Shown: in pieces, positions 11,439 to 23,784 of the stretch
How positions within the stretch are numbered: the first letter of the stretch is position 1
How the letters are laid out: each line of letters starts with the position of its first letter
Assembly: GCA_963931865.1 (NCBI GenBank)
Contig: OZ007513.1
Coordinates: forward strand, 11,247,467-11,311,466
Reading direction: 5' to 3'
Source of the DNA: Axinella damicornis
Taxonomy: Eukaryota > Porifera > Demospongiae > Axinellida > Axinellidae
Length of the DNA stretch: 64,000 nt
The notes under the pieces: model-generated
Database searches by the model: none
Told to the model about the DNA's origin: nothing
What the model saw: only the letters and a program-made list of their open reading frames with translations
Translations under genes and position numbers: made by a program

Positions 11439-14400
11439 ATGGCATTGAAAGTGTTCTGCCTTCTGGCTACACTGGCTCTGGTGAGCCTGCCACTCTGCAG
11501 TGCCACAGCTCAGCAGCAACAGCAACAGCAAGGTGAACTGCATGTGAGATATCAGTGTATGTGTGTACTTTGACACCTGGTGTTCTTACTTCTTGCTATG
11601 CTAAGAGCATCCACACTTCATTGACTTTTCCTACACAGCTGAGCAGCAGTGTGTCAGCAAAACTGAGTTTGACCATGTGGCTGCAAGGACAGCTGCTGTT
11701 GAGAGTGAGCTCAACACGTGGCAAAATGCCACCATTCACATTCTCAAAAGGTTCCTGCTGGAGAACCCAGGTATTGAAATTGAAATCTGTAATAGTTACA
11801 GTTAGTGCATTGATGGTGGTTGCACTTGCAGCTCTTCTGCTGGAGACTGTTCGGCACAAGCTTGAGATTATCAGCTACAAAATGGAGGACAAGACCAGCA
11901 GGCTGCTTGATGAGTTTGCAACGTTGCGAAATACCACCATGGATGGTAAGTAGGATATATTAAGAGATCCATTAACTGCCTACATATTAAAATCCCTGGT
12001 ATGCCGGAGTTTGCCACTCATGGATTAGGTTCAGAACCAGTACAGCTATGGACACAGAATTGGCATGGACTGAAATTTATCGCAATCACAGAAGACCTTC
12101 AAGTTGTTTTCTGAGTTGGTTGCAAGCTATATCAACAGACTGGTATATGAGATGGTACTTCAATGTCCTCAAGACAAGCTACTGGTATAATTTAACTGTC
12201 ACAAGGGCTGGGAAGTTTGTTTATATGCCACACATAATTTATGATTGTTGCAGTTTGATCACATGACACGGATCTTTTTGAAAGGAACAATGAAATTTTG
12301 CTGTGTGTAGCACTTATGTATGACATTGTATATATAGCAGTTACGTATCAGTGGTCTAGGTAACTTCCCAGTCTTCAATCCCAGTTCATGCGACAGAGTG
12401 GCATACACTACGTATACATAGTTACATATAAGGTTTACAAATATGTAGGACAGCTACTCCCATGGAGCAATGATTAACACAAGGTTCTATAGCTATGTAC
12501 GTATGTGAAATATCAGAGGCACACAGACATCATGAACACTCCAAGGCAACTTGTTCCATAATGACATGGAATTGTGACATGGAATTGGGGACACAAGAGC
12601 TGTTTGTGGTCAGAAACACCTGATAGATCGCAGGTCCAAACTAGTAGTCATGTGACGCATTGGATGCATACCCATCAGGCCATTCAGGCGATCGGTCTCA
12701 CTATGTTCTTTTCCCCCTAAGTATGGTGGTAACTATAGAGACTTGGTGTATATATGCCTCACATTGTACATATATGGTATATGTGTTAAAGCGGGACAAG
12801 TTACTGGATCACCCAGATAAACACAGAAAGAGGAGGGTACGTAATTGCGAACGTGGAGTATCATCACAGAGCTGGTAGATTACAGCAGCATGTGATTTGA
12901 ATTTCAGAATGGGCTACACAAGGGTAATATATAGACACAACATACGTAATCTCCAAAACTGGCAAAAACGGAACCTTTGACATTATACGCAGGAGTACCA
13001 AAACTGACGGGCTGCCTGCTGAGCATAAATGTGCTCGCCAGTGCCATATTATAATCATAGCCAAATATGTGCTTACCTGCATACGTTTCTCTCAAATGCA
13101 GGTCACACTAACCTTCAGGACAAGGTGGACACGCTTCAAGACCAAGTGAAAAACTTAGATGACAAATTGGGCACGTTCCAGAACACAACTGAAGCAAGCA
13201 CTAGGAAACACCATCACGAGGTGGTGGAGCTACTACAGAACACCAGTTGCAGTTCGGATGGTGAGATCTAGTCCCATTCCCAGGCTCCCACACTGCAAAA
13301 CAATGGGAGGGGCTGGTACATATCTCAAGTGTATATGTAGAAACAGGACAAAAATATGCAGTACTGAGGAAAAATTACGTCTGGTAGCCATGATATTCCA
13401 TGCAAACTTCCAGAATGTTGACAGAACCGATCAGATAGCTGAGTTCATTTTAGTCAGGTGACCAAGATGGTGACTATAGTTAATAATGGCAATTTTCAGG
13501 CCCTGTGATGGTGGCAGGTTACAATAATCCACAGCATTTCAGATGGTAATCTAGATGAGTATGGTTGTATGATGATCTGGGACAGGGGGTGCCTTTGCAG
13601 TCTCCAATAGTGCTTTGATTAACATCGGTCTGACAGCAAAGTTCCCGTATTTGATTAGACACTGGGCAAGTAGTTCAGATACTCAATGGCAGAGTTCCTG
13701 GCACTGTGGCAAAATTCTCCAGTAATACTGGCTACACACTGAATGTTAGCAGGGAGTGTGTCAGTACGTGTCAGGAGGTGGTGTTGGGAGGTCCCACTTG
13801 TCAAGGTAAGCCACTGTAAATGCATGTTGTCGATGCAGCTTATTTTACATCACTCAGGAGTGTACTCTGACTGCAAGAACGCCTTCAACCATGGACAGAC
13901 AACAAGTGGTGTCTACATCATCAGACCAGACCACCAGCCCGAATTCCAAGTATTTTGTGACATGGACACAGACGGTGGTGGGTGGACAGTGTTCCAGCGC
14001 AGAGTGGATGGATCAGTTGACTTTTATCGCAACTGGACTGATTATCAGCAAGGGTTTGGAATCCTAAGTGGAGAGTTCTGGCTGGGTCTGGACAAGATAC
14101 ACCGTCTAACACCTACTGCTACTCAGCTACGAATTGATATGCAGGACTTCAACGGAAACTCACGTTATGTGCAATACTCCAGTTTCAGTGTCAGAGATTC
14201 AGTATCCAAATACACTCTGTCAGTATCAGGATACAGTGGAACTGCAGGAGACTCTTTTAGTGCTGGTCAACATAACGGACAAAAGTTTAGCACAAGAGAT
14301 CAGGACAATGATGTTCAATCTAGTGACAACTGTGCCCAAAGATACAAAGGTGGCTGGTGGTATAGTAATTGCCATGCTTCAAACCTCAACGGTCTCTACC

Positions 14401-14504
14401 ACGGTGGGCCACACTCCTCCTATGCTGATGGTGTGAACTGGGGGTCATGGAGGGGACACTACTACTCGCATAAATTCACTGAGATGAAATTGAGGAAGAA
14501 CTGA
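11439..14504 (+). CDS. Gene B: secreted coiled-coil/FReD protein, CCP decayed
   Basis: Exons 11439-11532, 11639-11770, 11832-11945, 13102-13260 and 13858-14504 join in phase 1 into 381 codons plus stop when the decayed CCP exon is skipped. Residues 1-31: signal peptide MALKVFCLLATLALVSLPLC followed by SATAQ and a poly-Q run coded by CAG/CAA. Residues 32-113: two helical exons (VSKTEFDHVAARTAAVESEL; KLEIISYKMEDKTSRLLDEF). Residues 114-166: the shortest coil exon of the array, with about two LQDKVDT-type heptads, then FQNTTEAST and LQNTSCSS. Residues 167-381: fibrinogen domain with CDMDTDGGGWTVFQRR, DQDND and CHASNLNG. The intron between the CCP relic and the FReD is only 52 bases. The product is probably an oligomeric secreted lectin without a sushi module. 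Confidence 0.8.
13655..13805 (+). pseudogene. Decayed CCP exon of gene B
   Basis: The frame from TTA at 13655 resembles the CCP exon: GQVVQILNGRVPGTVAKF aligns with GQVTHLVLDGNVPGTVANY, and VSRECVST and GGPTCQ follow. The leading cysteine segment and a usable acceptor are missing; a TGA lies in frame just upstream (13652-13654). The second cysteine is changed (YSC to FSS) and the VVWTGEAP tryptophan is lost. The donor G|GTAAGC is still intact. Skipping it keeps the gene in frame because both neighbouring introns are phase 1. Confidence 0.75.
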
Positions 14505-15683
14505 ACACCTGAATATGTTCACTGACGTGTGCATTATGTTCAGCTGCACGAGCGTAGCTAGTAACCATTAGTACAGGCATTAATTTACTGCACGCACATA
14601 TATGATCTTGCTGTCAAAACTCTTCATGGAGAAAATTTCAGTTGTCCGGGACCATTCCTTCATTTCAATACTCACACTGCCTGATTATACCACGAGTAAG
14701 GACTGTGAACCTGTTTCACATTCTGTGGTTCCCTTGGCTGGAACTACTACTGGGACTGGGACTGAGGGCGGGCAGATTATTTTTCTCCTCAACTCTCACA
14801 TGTACAATCACCCTATGCAATGGTTGGTGTAAAAACTGGACTCTGGACGTTGACTGAACCTCAGTCTGAAGGACTCCATGTCATTAACACTGGATCTACA
14901 ACACTCCAGATAATGAACCACAGCAGAATTTCATCAATCAATTGCAGTGTAAACATTACCACTGCTGCAGTATCAATATGAACAAGCCTGCAGTACATTA
15001 ATACAATTGTCATGTGACCCCAAAGGAGACATCTGATTGGTTGGAGGTCATGTGATTAGAACATATACAATCAACATGGAATGATTACTTCACCACAAGT
15101 TGAACTGTGTAGCTACATGTCAGAGTTCATGTACGTACTTTGCTCCAGCCTATACAGATGGAGTCGGTATATGCTGCGGGACACACAATATACCAGTCTA
15201 GCCACTAGCCCCTGTCTGCCAGGCCGGTTACACACGCACACGGAAGGCAGAGTGCGCCCTTTATAACAACTTAACACTCATCTTTGAGTGTTTTCATGAC
15301 CAATAAGATTCCCATGGAGCGGCATGAAGAAAGCATCATGAACCACAAAGTTATAATTAATATAGTGTAGCCTATCTGGAAGTTGGGGGCAGGGTGTATA
15401 CTAATGACATCTGCTAGACCTGCTCTGTTTCACTGCACCAGCCCCCAACTTTCTGAGTGAGAGAAAACTCGAAAGACTATAAATGGTGTAATTCAGTTCT
15501 TTATTTTTCCTGCACATTTTCCAATGTCAAAGGAGATCTTAGTAAACATATTTCGTGGCTACTGGAAGTGGCACCTTAATACATGAAAAGTACCTTACTG
15601 ACATCTTGATAATTCGTGTGATATCAATCAGTGACTAGCCTAGGTTAGCTCTCTGGCAGACCCTTGTGCAGGGGCAGAGAAAA
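14505..15683. other. Gene B 3' flank
   Basis: Up to about 15100 this is the family 3' flank (CCAGATAATGAACCACAGCAG, TGTGACCCCAAAGGAGACAT). Bases 15100-15683 hold no recognised gene or repeat before the 30-bp minisatellite. Confidence 0.5.
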
Positions 15684-16623
15684 GAGGCTGGTACACACTG
15701 TTGGCACATGCGTGAGGCTAGCTGGTACACACTGTTGGCACATGCGTGAGGCTGGTACACACTGTTGGCACATGTGTGAGGCTGGTACACACTGTTGGCA
15801 CATGTGTGAGGCTGGTACACACTGTTGGCACATGCGTGAGGCTGGTACACACTGTTGGCACATGCGTGAGGCTGGTACACACTGTTGGCACATGCGTGAG
15901 GCTGGTACACACTGTTGGCACATGCGTGAGGCTGGTACACACTGTTGGCACATGCGTGAGGCTGGTACACACTGTTGGCACATGTGTGAGGCTGGTACAC
16001 ACTGTTGGCACATGCGTGAGGCTGGTACACACTGTTGGCACATGTGTGAGGCTGGTACACACTGTTGGCACATGCGTGAGGCTGGTACACACTGTTGGCA
16101 CATGCGTGAGGCTGGTACACACTGTTGGCACATGTGTGAGGCTGGTACACACTGTTGGCACATGCGTGAGGCTGGTACACACTGTTGGCACATGCGTGAG
16201 GCTGGTACACACTGTTGGCACATGCGTGAGGCTGGTACACACTGTTGGCACATGCGTGAGGCTGGTACACACTGTTGGCACATGTGTGAGGCTGGTACAC
16301 ACTGTTGGCACATGCGTGAGGCTGGTACACACTGTTGGCACATGTGTGAGGCTGGTACACACTGTTGGCACATGCGTGAGGCTGGTACACACTGTTGGCA
16401 CATGCGTGAGGCTAGCTGGTACACACTGTTGGCACATGCGTGAGGCTGGTACACACTGTTGGCACATGCGTGAGGCTGGTACACACTGTTGGCACATGCG
16501 TGAGGCTGGTACACACTGTTGGCACATGCGTGAGGCTGGTACACACTGTTGGCACATGTGTGAGGCTGGTACACACTGTTGGCACATGTGTGAGGCTGGT
16601 ACACACTGTTGGCACGTGTGTGA
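15684..16623 (+). repeat. 30-bp minisatellite, 31 units
   Basis: Thirty-one near-perfect copies of a 30-bp unit (GAGGCTGGTACACACTGTTG plus GCACATGCGT). By my count 21 units read CATGCG at the CpG and 10 read CATGTG. An extra CTAG occurs at two unit boundaries (about 15720 and 16414). Because 30 is divisible by 3 and the unit has no stop in several frames, long 10-residue-repeat ORFs appear on both strands; these are not accepted as genes. Confidence 0.95.
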
Positions 16624-17047
16624 ATACTTCTGTCGTAGTAACCATAAAATAATCTGGATAATCACCGTGCTGTTATACAGATAGCTAGTCGGTGTTATTA
16701 TGCAGGAGTGTGATTACAAGAAAGAGAGAGACAGAGAGGGGAATTACTTTTGTCTGTGCTGATACAGGGACAGAATGATAGAACAGCATAGTATCCACGA
16801 GTTTCCAAACCCCAAGAATATCTTTTGGGAACTGAGCATATATGCAAACAGTGTTTACCAGGCTCTTTATTACACAAGAGCATAAAAACAAGGCTAGCTA
16901 TCTGTATAACAGCACGGTAATTATCCTTCTGAGCTCAGGGATACATCACTTTCTGCATGTTATCACTCTGGAAGGATGCTTGAGGAGTTGGTTCTCTGGG
17001 ACACTATGAACCATTTGCTGTGAGATGTCTGGCTAACACCTTTCATC
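16624..17047. other. Spacer between two minisatellites
   Basis: No gene, RNA or repeat recognised. The words CCGTGCTGTTATACAGATAG (16665-16684) and CTATCTGTATAACAGCACGG (about 16897-16916) are a perfect 20-base inverted pair enclosing about 210 bases, so this may be a small inverted-repeat element; no target duplication was confirmed. Confidence 0.5.
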
Positions 17048-17486
17048 TGTCAACTCCACCTCACAGAGGGTCTCACTATCAACTCAACCTCACAGAGGGT
17101 CTCACTATCAACTCAACCTCACAGAGGGTCTCACTATCAACTCAACCTCACAAAGGGTCTCACTATCAACTCAACCTCACAGAGGGTCTCACTATCAACT
17201 CAACCTCACAGAGGGTCTCACTATCAACTCAACCTCACAGAGGGTCTGACTATCAACTCAACCTCACAGAGGGTCTCACTATCAACTCAACCTCACAGAG
17301 GGTCTCACTATCAACTCAACCTCACAGAGGGTCTCACTATCAACTCAACCTCACAGAGGGTCTCACTATCAACTCAACCTCACAGAGGGTCTCACTATCA
17401 ACTCAACCTCACAGAGGGTCTCACTATCAACTCAACCTCACAGAGGGTCTCACTATCAACTCAACCTCACAGAGGGTCTCACTATT
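17048..17486 (+). repeat. 29-bp minisatellite, site 2 (about 15 units)
   Basis: About 15 copies of the same 29-bp unit as at 1741-2295, here almost uniform (CAACTCAACC in nearly all units). The right flank is homologous to that of site 1. The left flank is not a FReD exon, so the satellite boundary differs between the two sites. Confidence 0.95.
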
Positions 17487-20400
17487 TCATAGAATAGAAA
17501 GACGGGAACTTGTCATTAGCTATGTACGTATGTACAAATACCTAAGGGCAAGCATTAGGTAGGGCCAATGCCCTGCTTGGCCCTGCCGTAGATATGCCAA
17601 TGTCATTCCATTATTCCACAGTCAGTACTCAGTTAGTAGTGCAAACTACAATAAATTACTGTAATGCTACAATAATTTGCGTGCGAAAAATGGCCTCCTT
17701 CCCAGGCCCCTTTTGCAGCTTCCATCATTTGCAGTACAGTTAAGTGGGAGAGGGCCTGGTAAATTTACCATGAGAGTGACGTCAGGGTAGAAGGACTGGC
17801 AGAAAGACTTGAAATTAACGTAGGTCCACCACTGTTGCTCAGAACAGCAAGAAGAGTGAAGGTACCAGGCAACATACCACACTTATCTAGGTAGTCGGGG
17901 GTGACAGTCATACACAATAAGCGTTGAATGTGTAGATGGCTGAACAATACACAAAACGATGCATTCTTGATCGGAACAATTTGCCATCTGTCAATTACGT
18001 CATGTTCACGTGAGGTATGGCCACAACATTCAGTGCTTTGACATCAATGGTGTGTTTGTTTCTTTGTTATAACCACACCCACTAAGAGCCACTCCCATAA
18101 ATCGGTATGTTTTAATTGTTGCATTTGTGATGTCATAAACACTCGCAAAGTCTGCCAAAGTAAAGTTCATGCTAATATTTGTATTGTAGCATTAGAGTAG
18201 TCAGTTAAGGGGAAAGCCCCTAGCCTTTCAATCCCTATACGTACCTCCCTACACCACTGGGGAAGCCATTATAATACCTACTGGTTTCGTAAGTGTGGTT
18301 GAATGGTGGCTGTAGTAATACCTAGGTGCAGTCCTGTCAAGTCTCACGACACACGCATTTACGTGTCATCTCACGCATTTACGTGTCAGTCATCTCACGC
18401 TCACACGCATGCATATCCAAATCTCACACATTTGCACCACGCATGTTACTGTTGATTTTGGCTCCCTTTGAACGCTGAAGCACTATGTAGTAAGCATTTC
18501 ATTGACTTCCCTAAGTGGATACTGACTGGTTTCTCAATGGTTGATTCAATTATACCCACTTACATGACAAGTTCTCAGCTCTGAGGCAACAACGAACATG
18601 ATAGTGAAGTTGTTTAGAAACTGTTGTATGTTTATTCAGTCATGAATTTCTGCCTTGACCTTGACCTTCACAGGTCAAATTCGTCATTGTGAAGGGTATT
18701 TATTGTGTCATGAGTTTAAATTGGATGGGTGTTCATGGGGTCTCACTCATTTTGTGCCAATCTCACTCATTTTGAGGTGGGGTCTCACTCAAGTGAGGCT
18801 GCCGACCTTGACAGGTCTGTTGGTGTGCATCATCACAGTGTTCAAACACAAAATGAATCATCCAATTTCACATAATACACATTAAAGGAACTTCAGCTCT
18901 ACAGTCAGCATGTTTACTACAAAAACCTCTGAACTCTGACAAGGTATTACAAAAACGACTGGACTGGACTCACCCTAAACTCGAGATCTGTTAAATGCCT
19001 TTTTCAGTGAAGGACAGAAGCTAAGCATACTTATTCATTCAGTAAGTAGTAAGTTGCTTGCATAGCCTGCTTTCGTCTTTCCTGGAAGTCGGTAGAGGTC
19101 AAAGGTCACGTGCATATTTAATGAGCTTCCCAGCTGCAGTGAGAAAGACACTGCAATCTAAAGATTTGCTCTCATAAGGCCATCAATACTGCTGTGTGGA
19201 CAGCTTCCTAACATTTATTGCTTCGACATCAATGGTGCATTCGCTTGCTCATTATGACCACACACACTAAGAGCCACTCCCACATATCCATACATTTAAT
19301 TGTTGCAATCTTTTATTTGTGATGCTGTAAACACTCGCAAAGTCTGCAAAAGTAAAGTTCACACAAAATACGTATTGTTGCATTAGAGTAGTCAGTTAGG
19401 GGAAAGTCCCTAGCCTTTCGAGCCTTACTCCCTACATCACTGGAGGAGCCATTGCCTACTGGTTCAATGGTGACTGCAGTAATATCTACGTGTGTATCAT
19501 CAATGTTCAAACACAATTGCTACATACACAATTTTATACAAATCAATGTCACATTATTGACTACCTACATCAAAATGTTACCATTAAAGAACTTTAGCTC
19601 CACACTCAGCACTTTTACTGCAAAACCTCTGAACCCTGACCCTATTTCATCATGAAAGTGTATCCTAAGATAACAGCTTGTGTAACCCATTTTGGCTACA
19701 ATGTCATAAATGTAATATAGCTAAAAGGAATATTACACTCCTGGTAGGGAAACACTGTGCCACGTAATGTAGCTAACTAACGTTTGACTACTCAGGAATG
19801 GCCTAGCTACAAAGATTCCGAACTACATCACGATCTCTATAATGCAGTGACCCAAACATATAATTTGGTGCTGAAACTCACCTTGGTGGTGGAGTTACGA
19901 GTCCTTTTGTCTTCCTGTCAGCCACCATTGTTCGAATGCTCGCTTCGACTTTCGTTAACAGTACAGCTCTTAGGAAAGGTACACAAAGATTCTGATCACA
20001 TGGTATACTGATTGCTATCATGCACTGACATTTATGTGCCGAAATTCACCCTGGGGCGAAGTTGCGAGTGTTGCAATAATTGTTGTCTTCCCTTTGGCCA
20101 CCATTGCTTAACTCTGGCAGCATGGTCATCACATGACATGTGCGTTAATTCACGTGACATGTGCATTAATTGGAACGAGCCATGAGCCACCTGCCTATAT
20201 ACAGGTGGTCTTTGAACAAGGCTAGCTGTAGCCGTGAGAATGTGCTGGTGGATGCGCAGTCAGAGTCTGCCCAGGTACTGAGACCTGGGACACGATTCAC
20301 CAGCTATACCAGGAGTGTGGTTTCCACTCGTTACAGAACACAAAGAAAAGAATTTTAGTCCCACACTCAGCACATTTACTACAAAATAATCAGAGTCTGA

Positions 20401-20600
20401 ATTCCAGTTCAGCATGTTTACTACAAACAACCTCTGAACTCTGACACTGGTTTCATCATGAAAGATAACAGCTTGTGTAACCCCTTTCTGGCTACAATGT
20501 CATAAAGGAAGAACTTTAGCTCCACACTCAGCATGTTTTTATCGCAAAACCTCTGAACCCTGACACAGCTTTACATCATGAAAGTGCCCAACCAAGATAA
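17487..20600. repeat. Segmental duplication and 5' flank of gene C
   Basis: Bases 17487-19160 match 2296-4030. From 19160 the sequence matches blocks upstream of genes B and F (AAGTTCACACAAAATACG, CATCACTGGAGGAGCCATTG). Upstream modules lie at about 19585-19700 and 20345-20600, with repeat R2 between them. No gene is seen; short ORFs are not conserved between the duplicate blocks. Confidence 0.65.
19735..20345 (+). repeat. Interspersed repeat R2, copy 1
   Basis: A roughly 600-bp block with landmarks TTACACTCCTGGTAGGGAAA, GAAACTCACCTTGGTGGTGG, GTCTTCCCTTTGGCCACCAT and CAGGAGTGTGGTTTCCACTC. Related blocks are at 22475-23585 (interrupted by a MITE), 38205-38715 (reverse strand) and 42930-43545. 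No coding potential is supported and the class is unknown. Confidence 0.65.
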
Positions 20601-20667
20601 ACAAAGTAGCCTTCCTGTTTGAAAATTGGACAAGTTACAGAACAGAGCTCACTCCACAGCCAGCAAG

Positions 20668-23049
20668 ATGGTGTTGAAAGTGTTCTGCCTTCTGGCTACA
20701 CTGGCTCTGGTGGGCCTGCCACTCTGCAGTGCCACAGCTCAGCAGCAACAGCAACAGCAAGGTGAACTGTGAGATATCAGTGTATGTGTGTACTGAGACA
20801 CCTGGTGTTCTTACATAAGAGCAACCACACTTCATTGACTTATCCTACACAGCTGAGCAGCAGTGTGTCAGCAAAACCGACTTTGATTATGTGGCTGCAA
20901 GGACAGCTGCTGTTGAGAGTGAGCTCAACACCTGGCAAAATGCCACCATTCACATTCTCAAAAGGTTCCTACTGGAGAACCCAGGTAAGGAAATTGAAAT
21001 CTGTAACAAATATTGGTGCATGGTAGTTGTGTTATGAGATTCTCTCACTCACAGCTCTCCTGCTGGAGACTGTTCGGGACAAGCTGGAGATTATCAACCT
21101 CAAAATGGAGCAACAACAAGACAAGACCAGCATGCTGCTTGATGAGCTTGCAACGTTACGAAATACCACCATGGATGGTACGTAGGATATAACTGGTCAC
21201 ATGCATAACGTTGTCTTGATGAAAGTGTTGCTATAGAACAAGAGATCCGTTAACTTCCAACACTTTCAAATCCTCTGTATTCAGGAATTTGCCACACATG
21301 GATTAGCTCCAGCACCAGTATACGTAGCTATGGACACAGAATCGGCATGGACTAAAACTATTGCAATCACAGAAGCCTAAGTTGGAAGTTGCTGACATGG
21401 TTCATGGGATAGTACAGTAATGTCCTTGAGACTAGAGCAGCTACTGGCAATTGCTACAAGTGCTGGGAAGTTTGTTCAGGTCACAGGTAGTTTACGATTG
21501 TTAAAGGTCGATCACATGACAAAGACCTTGGGGTAATGAAATTTTGCTGTGTATATAGAGTAGAGATCCCTGCATCCCTGTGCCTACCGTGAGTAATCCG
21601 GCGCCGGACAGCTCTCTGTGCAGAGCTGCTGTTGTGGGCGTTTTTTGTTTGTTGTGGGCGTTTTTTGTTTGTAATGAGATTCATTGACCCGAGGATTTTT
21701 GATTTTAATGATAAGTGCTGGGAAGTTTGTTCAGGTCACAGGTAGTTTACGATTCTTAAAGGTCGATCACATGACAAAGATCTTGGGGTGATGAAATTTT
21801 GCTGTGTATATAGAGTAGAGATCCCTGCATCCCTGTCAGTACTTGTATGACTGTCTCAATCCATTAACAAACAAAACTGACAAGCTGGCTGCTGAGCTTC
21901 AATGTGGTCTTCAGTGCATCACAAAGTTAGACTCCATGTACACATGTGCTTATTCCTATACGTACCTCTCACATGCAGGTCATGCCAACCTCAAGGACAA
22001 GATGAATATGCTTCAGGACAAGGTGGATACACTTGACACCCTTCAGGACAAGGTGGACACACTTCAGGACAAGGTGGACATGCTTCAGGACAAAGTGGTT
22101 AACTTAGAGGACAAATTGGACACGTTCCAGAACACAACTGAAGCAAGTACTAGGGAACACCATCACGAGGTGGTGGAGCTACTACAGAACACCAGCTGCA
22201 GTTCGGACAGTAAGATCTGGTCTCATTCCCAGGCCCCCACACTGCAAAACAATGGGAGGGGCTGGTACATTCATCATGTGCATGCCATCAAGGGTAGACA
22301 CAGGCCAGACATATTTAGAACTACGAATGGTAGCTAAAATTCAATGCCATACATATGCCAGAATGATATGAGAACCAATCAGATAGCATTCTTTAGTTAC
22401 CTCTCCTTCTATATTTGACCATTTTGATTAATTTTGGTGTATTTGGATAACCGCCAAGCTGTAGTAGCAATTCTTATTACACTCCTGGTATAAAAGAAAT
22501 GGTGCCGTTTAATGTAATGTAATGTAATTACATTACAGCTCGCTGGAAAGGCCTACAAAGATTCTGACTACACTGTTGTGATCGCTATCATGCATTGTCC
22601 CAACCTTACAATTTTGGTGCCGAAACTCACCTTGGTGGTGGAGATACAAGCATTTTTGTCGTGCCGTCACCGCCATTGCTCGAGCACCCTCTGCAGTACA
22701 GCTCTTAGGAATGGCACAAGAAGATTCTGACCACACGGCCGTGATCGCGGTTGTTCACTGACAATTACATGCCGAAACTCACCGTGCTGGCAAAGTTGTG
22801 AGCGCTCTTGTCTTCCCTTTGGCCGCCATTGCTAGCGATCAACTGAGCGTGGTTGCCACGTGGCATGTGAGTTAACCCTTTAAGCCCCAATGACGTCTAT
22901 AGACATCATGTAGCCCCTATGCACTTGTAGGGCTTCTCATCAGTCCAAAAAGAGACCAAAAAGGCTTCAGAGGGCCTAGGGACGGCTTTGAGGGCCGAAC
23001 CCCAAAATTTGGTCAATTTTCGGTGCGCTCCCCCCACTAAACGTAGATG

Positions 23050-23088
<39 letters not shown>

Positions 23089-23749
23089 ATTGAAAGGGGG
23101 GGCGGCAGCCCCCCTTTGCATGTCGTGGGCGGTTTTTGATTTTAATGAGATTCATTGACCCGAGGATATTTGATATTCATAGACCCCACCCAGGGCCTCA
23201 AGTAAACATGCAAATTGGTGGTGTAAGGTGTGCCATCAGTCAGATCTGGGCCAAGTTTAGGGAAACGCTGGGCAAAAATACGGCTGACATCCAACTTTGA
23301 CCTCCGATTTCTGGGCTTGTGGGGATCATGAATATCATTAACGGTATTGCAAGAGGGGTCTCTCCATGTGTGCGGGCCCCACCAAGTTTGGCTGCTGAGG
23401 AGCGAATGCTGTGGGAGAGGAGTACCTACGAAAGTGGTGTGCGCTGAATGTATGAAAATGTGTTGTCTTGGTGGGAAGAATTCGGTGGTTAAAGGGTTAA
23501 TGAACTGCAACACAAGTTGCGCTACGGCGAGTCGCAACCGGGGTTGCAATGGCTATATCAGGAGTGCGGTTGCCCCTCGGGGAAAGAAATCAACTCAATT
23601 CTGGGACCGTGCAGCTGGGATTTGAACCCAATTAAGACCATCTAAATATTATATTGCTACCAGTCAGATCCTCTTACCACTATACACTGTACTAAAGATC
23701 ACATGTAGATCAGCAGCATAGATCCTCTGAATTTGCTATTTATGTACTA

Positions 23750-23784
<35 letters not shown>

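Noticed and set aside
15684..16623. CRISPR-like regular repeat array
   Set aside because: Units are directly contiguous without unique spacers and the genome is eukaryotic; it is a minisatellite.
15635..16684. Several overlapping 250-319 codon ORFs on both strands
   Set aside because: They are products of the 30-bp unit, which has no stop in several frames. Codon periodicity is that of the repeat, and there is no signal, domain or splice structure.
17020..17562. 180-codon ORF over the second 29-bp minisatellite
   Set aside because: All forward frames of the unit are open; the sequence is satellite, not a gene.
22906..23121. Proline-rich reverse ORF
   Set aside because: Made by the 37-base G run within the MITE.
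23593..23700. Functional tRNA gene on the minus strand
   Set aside because: A and B boxes are recognisable but the spacing is too long and no acceptor or anticodon stems pair; kept only as a SINE-like relic.
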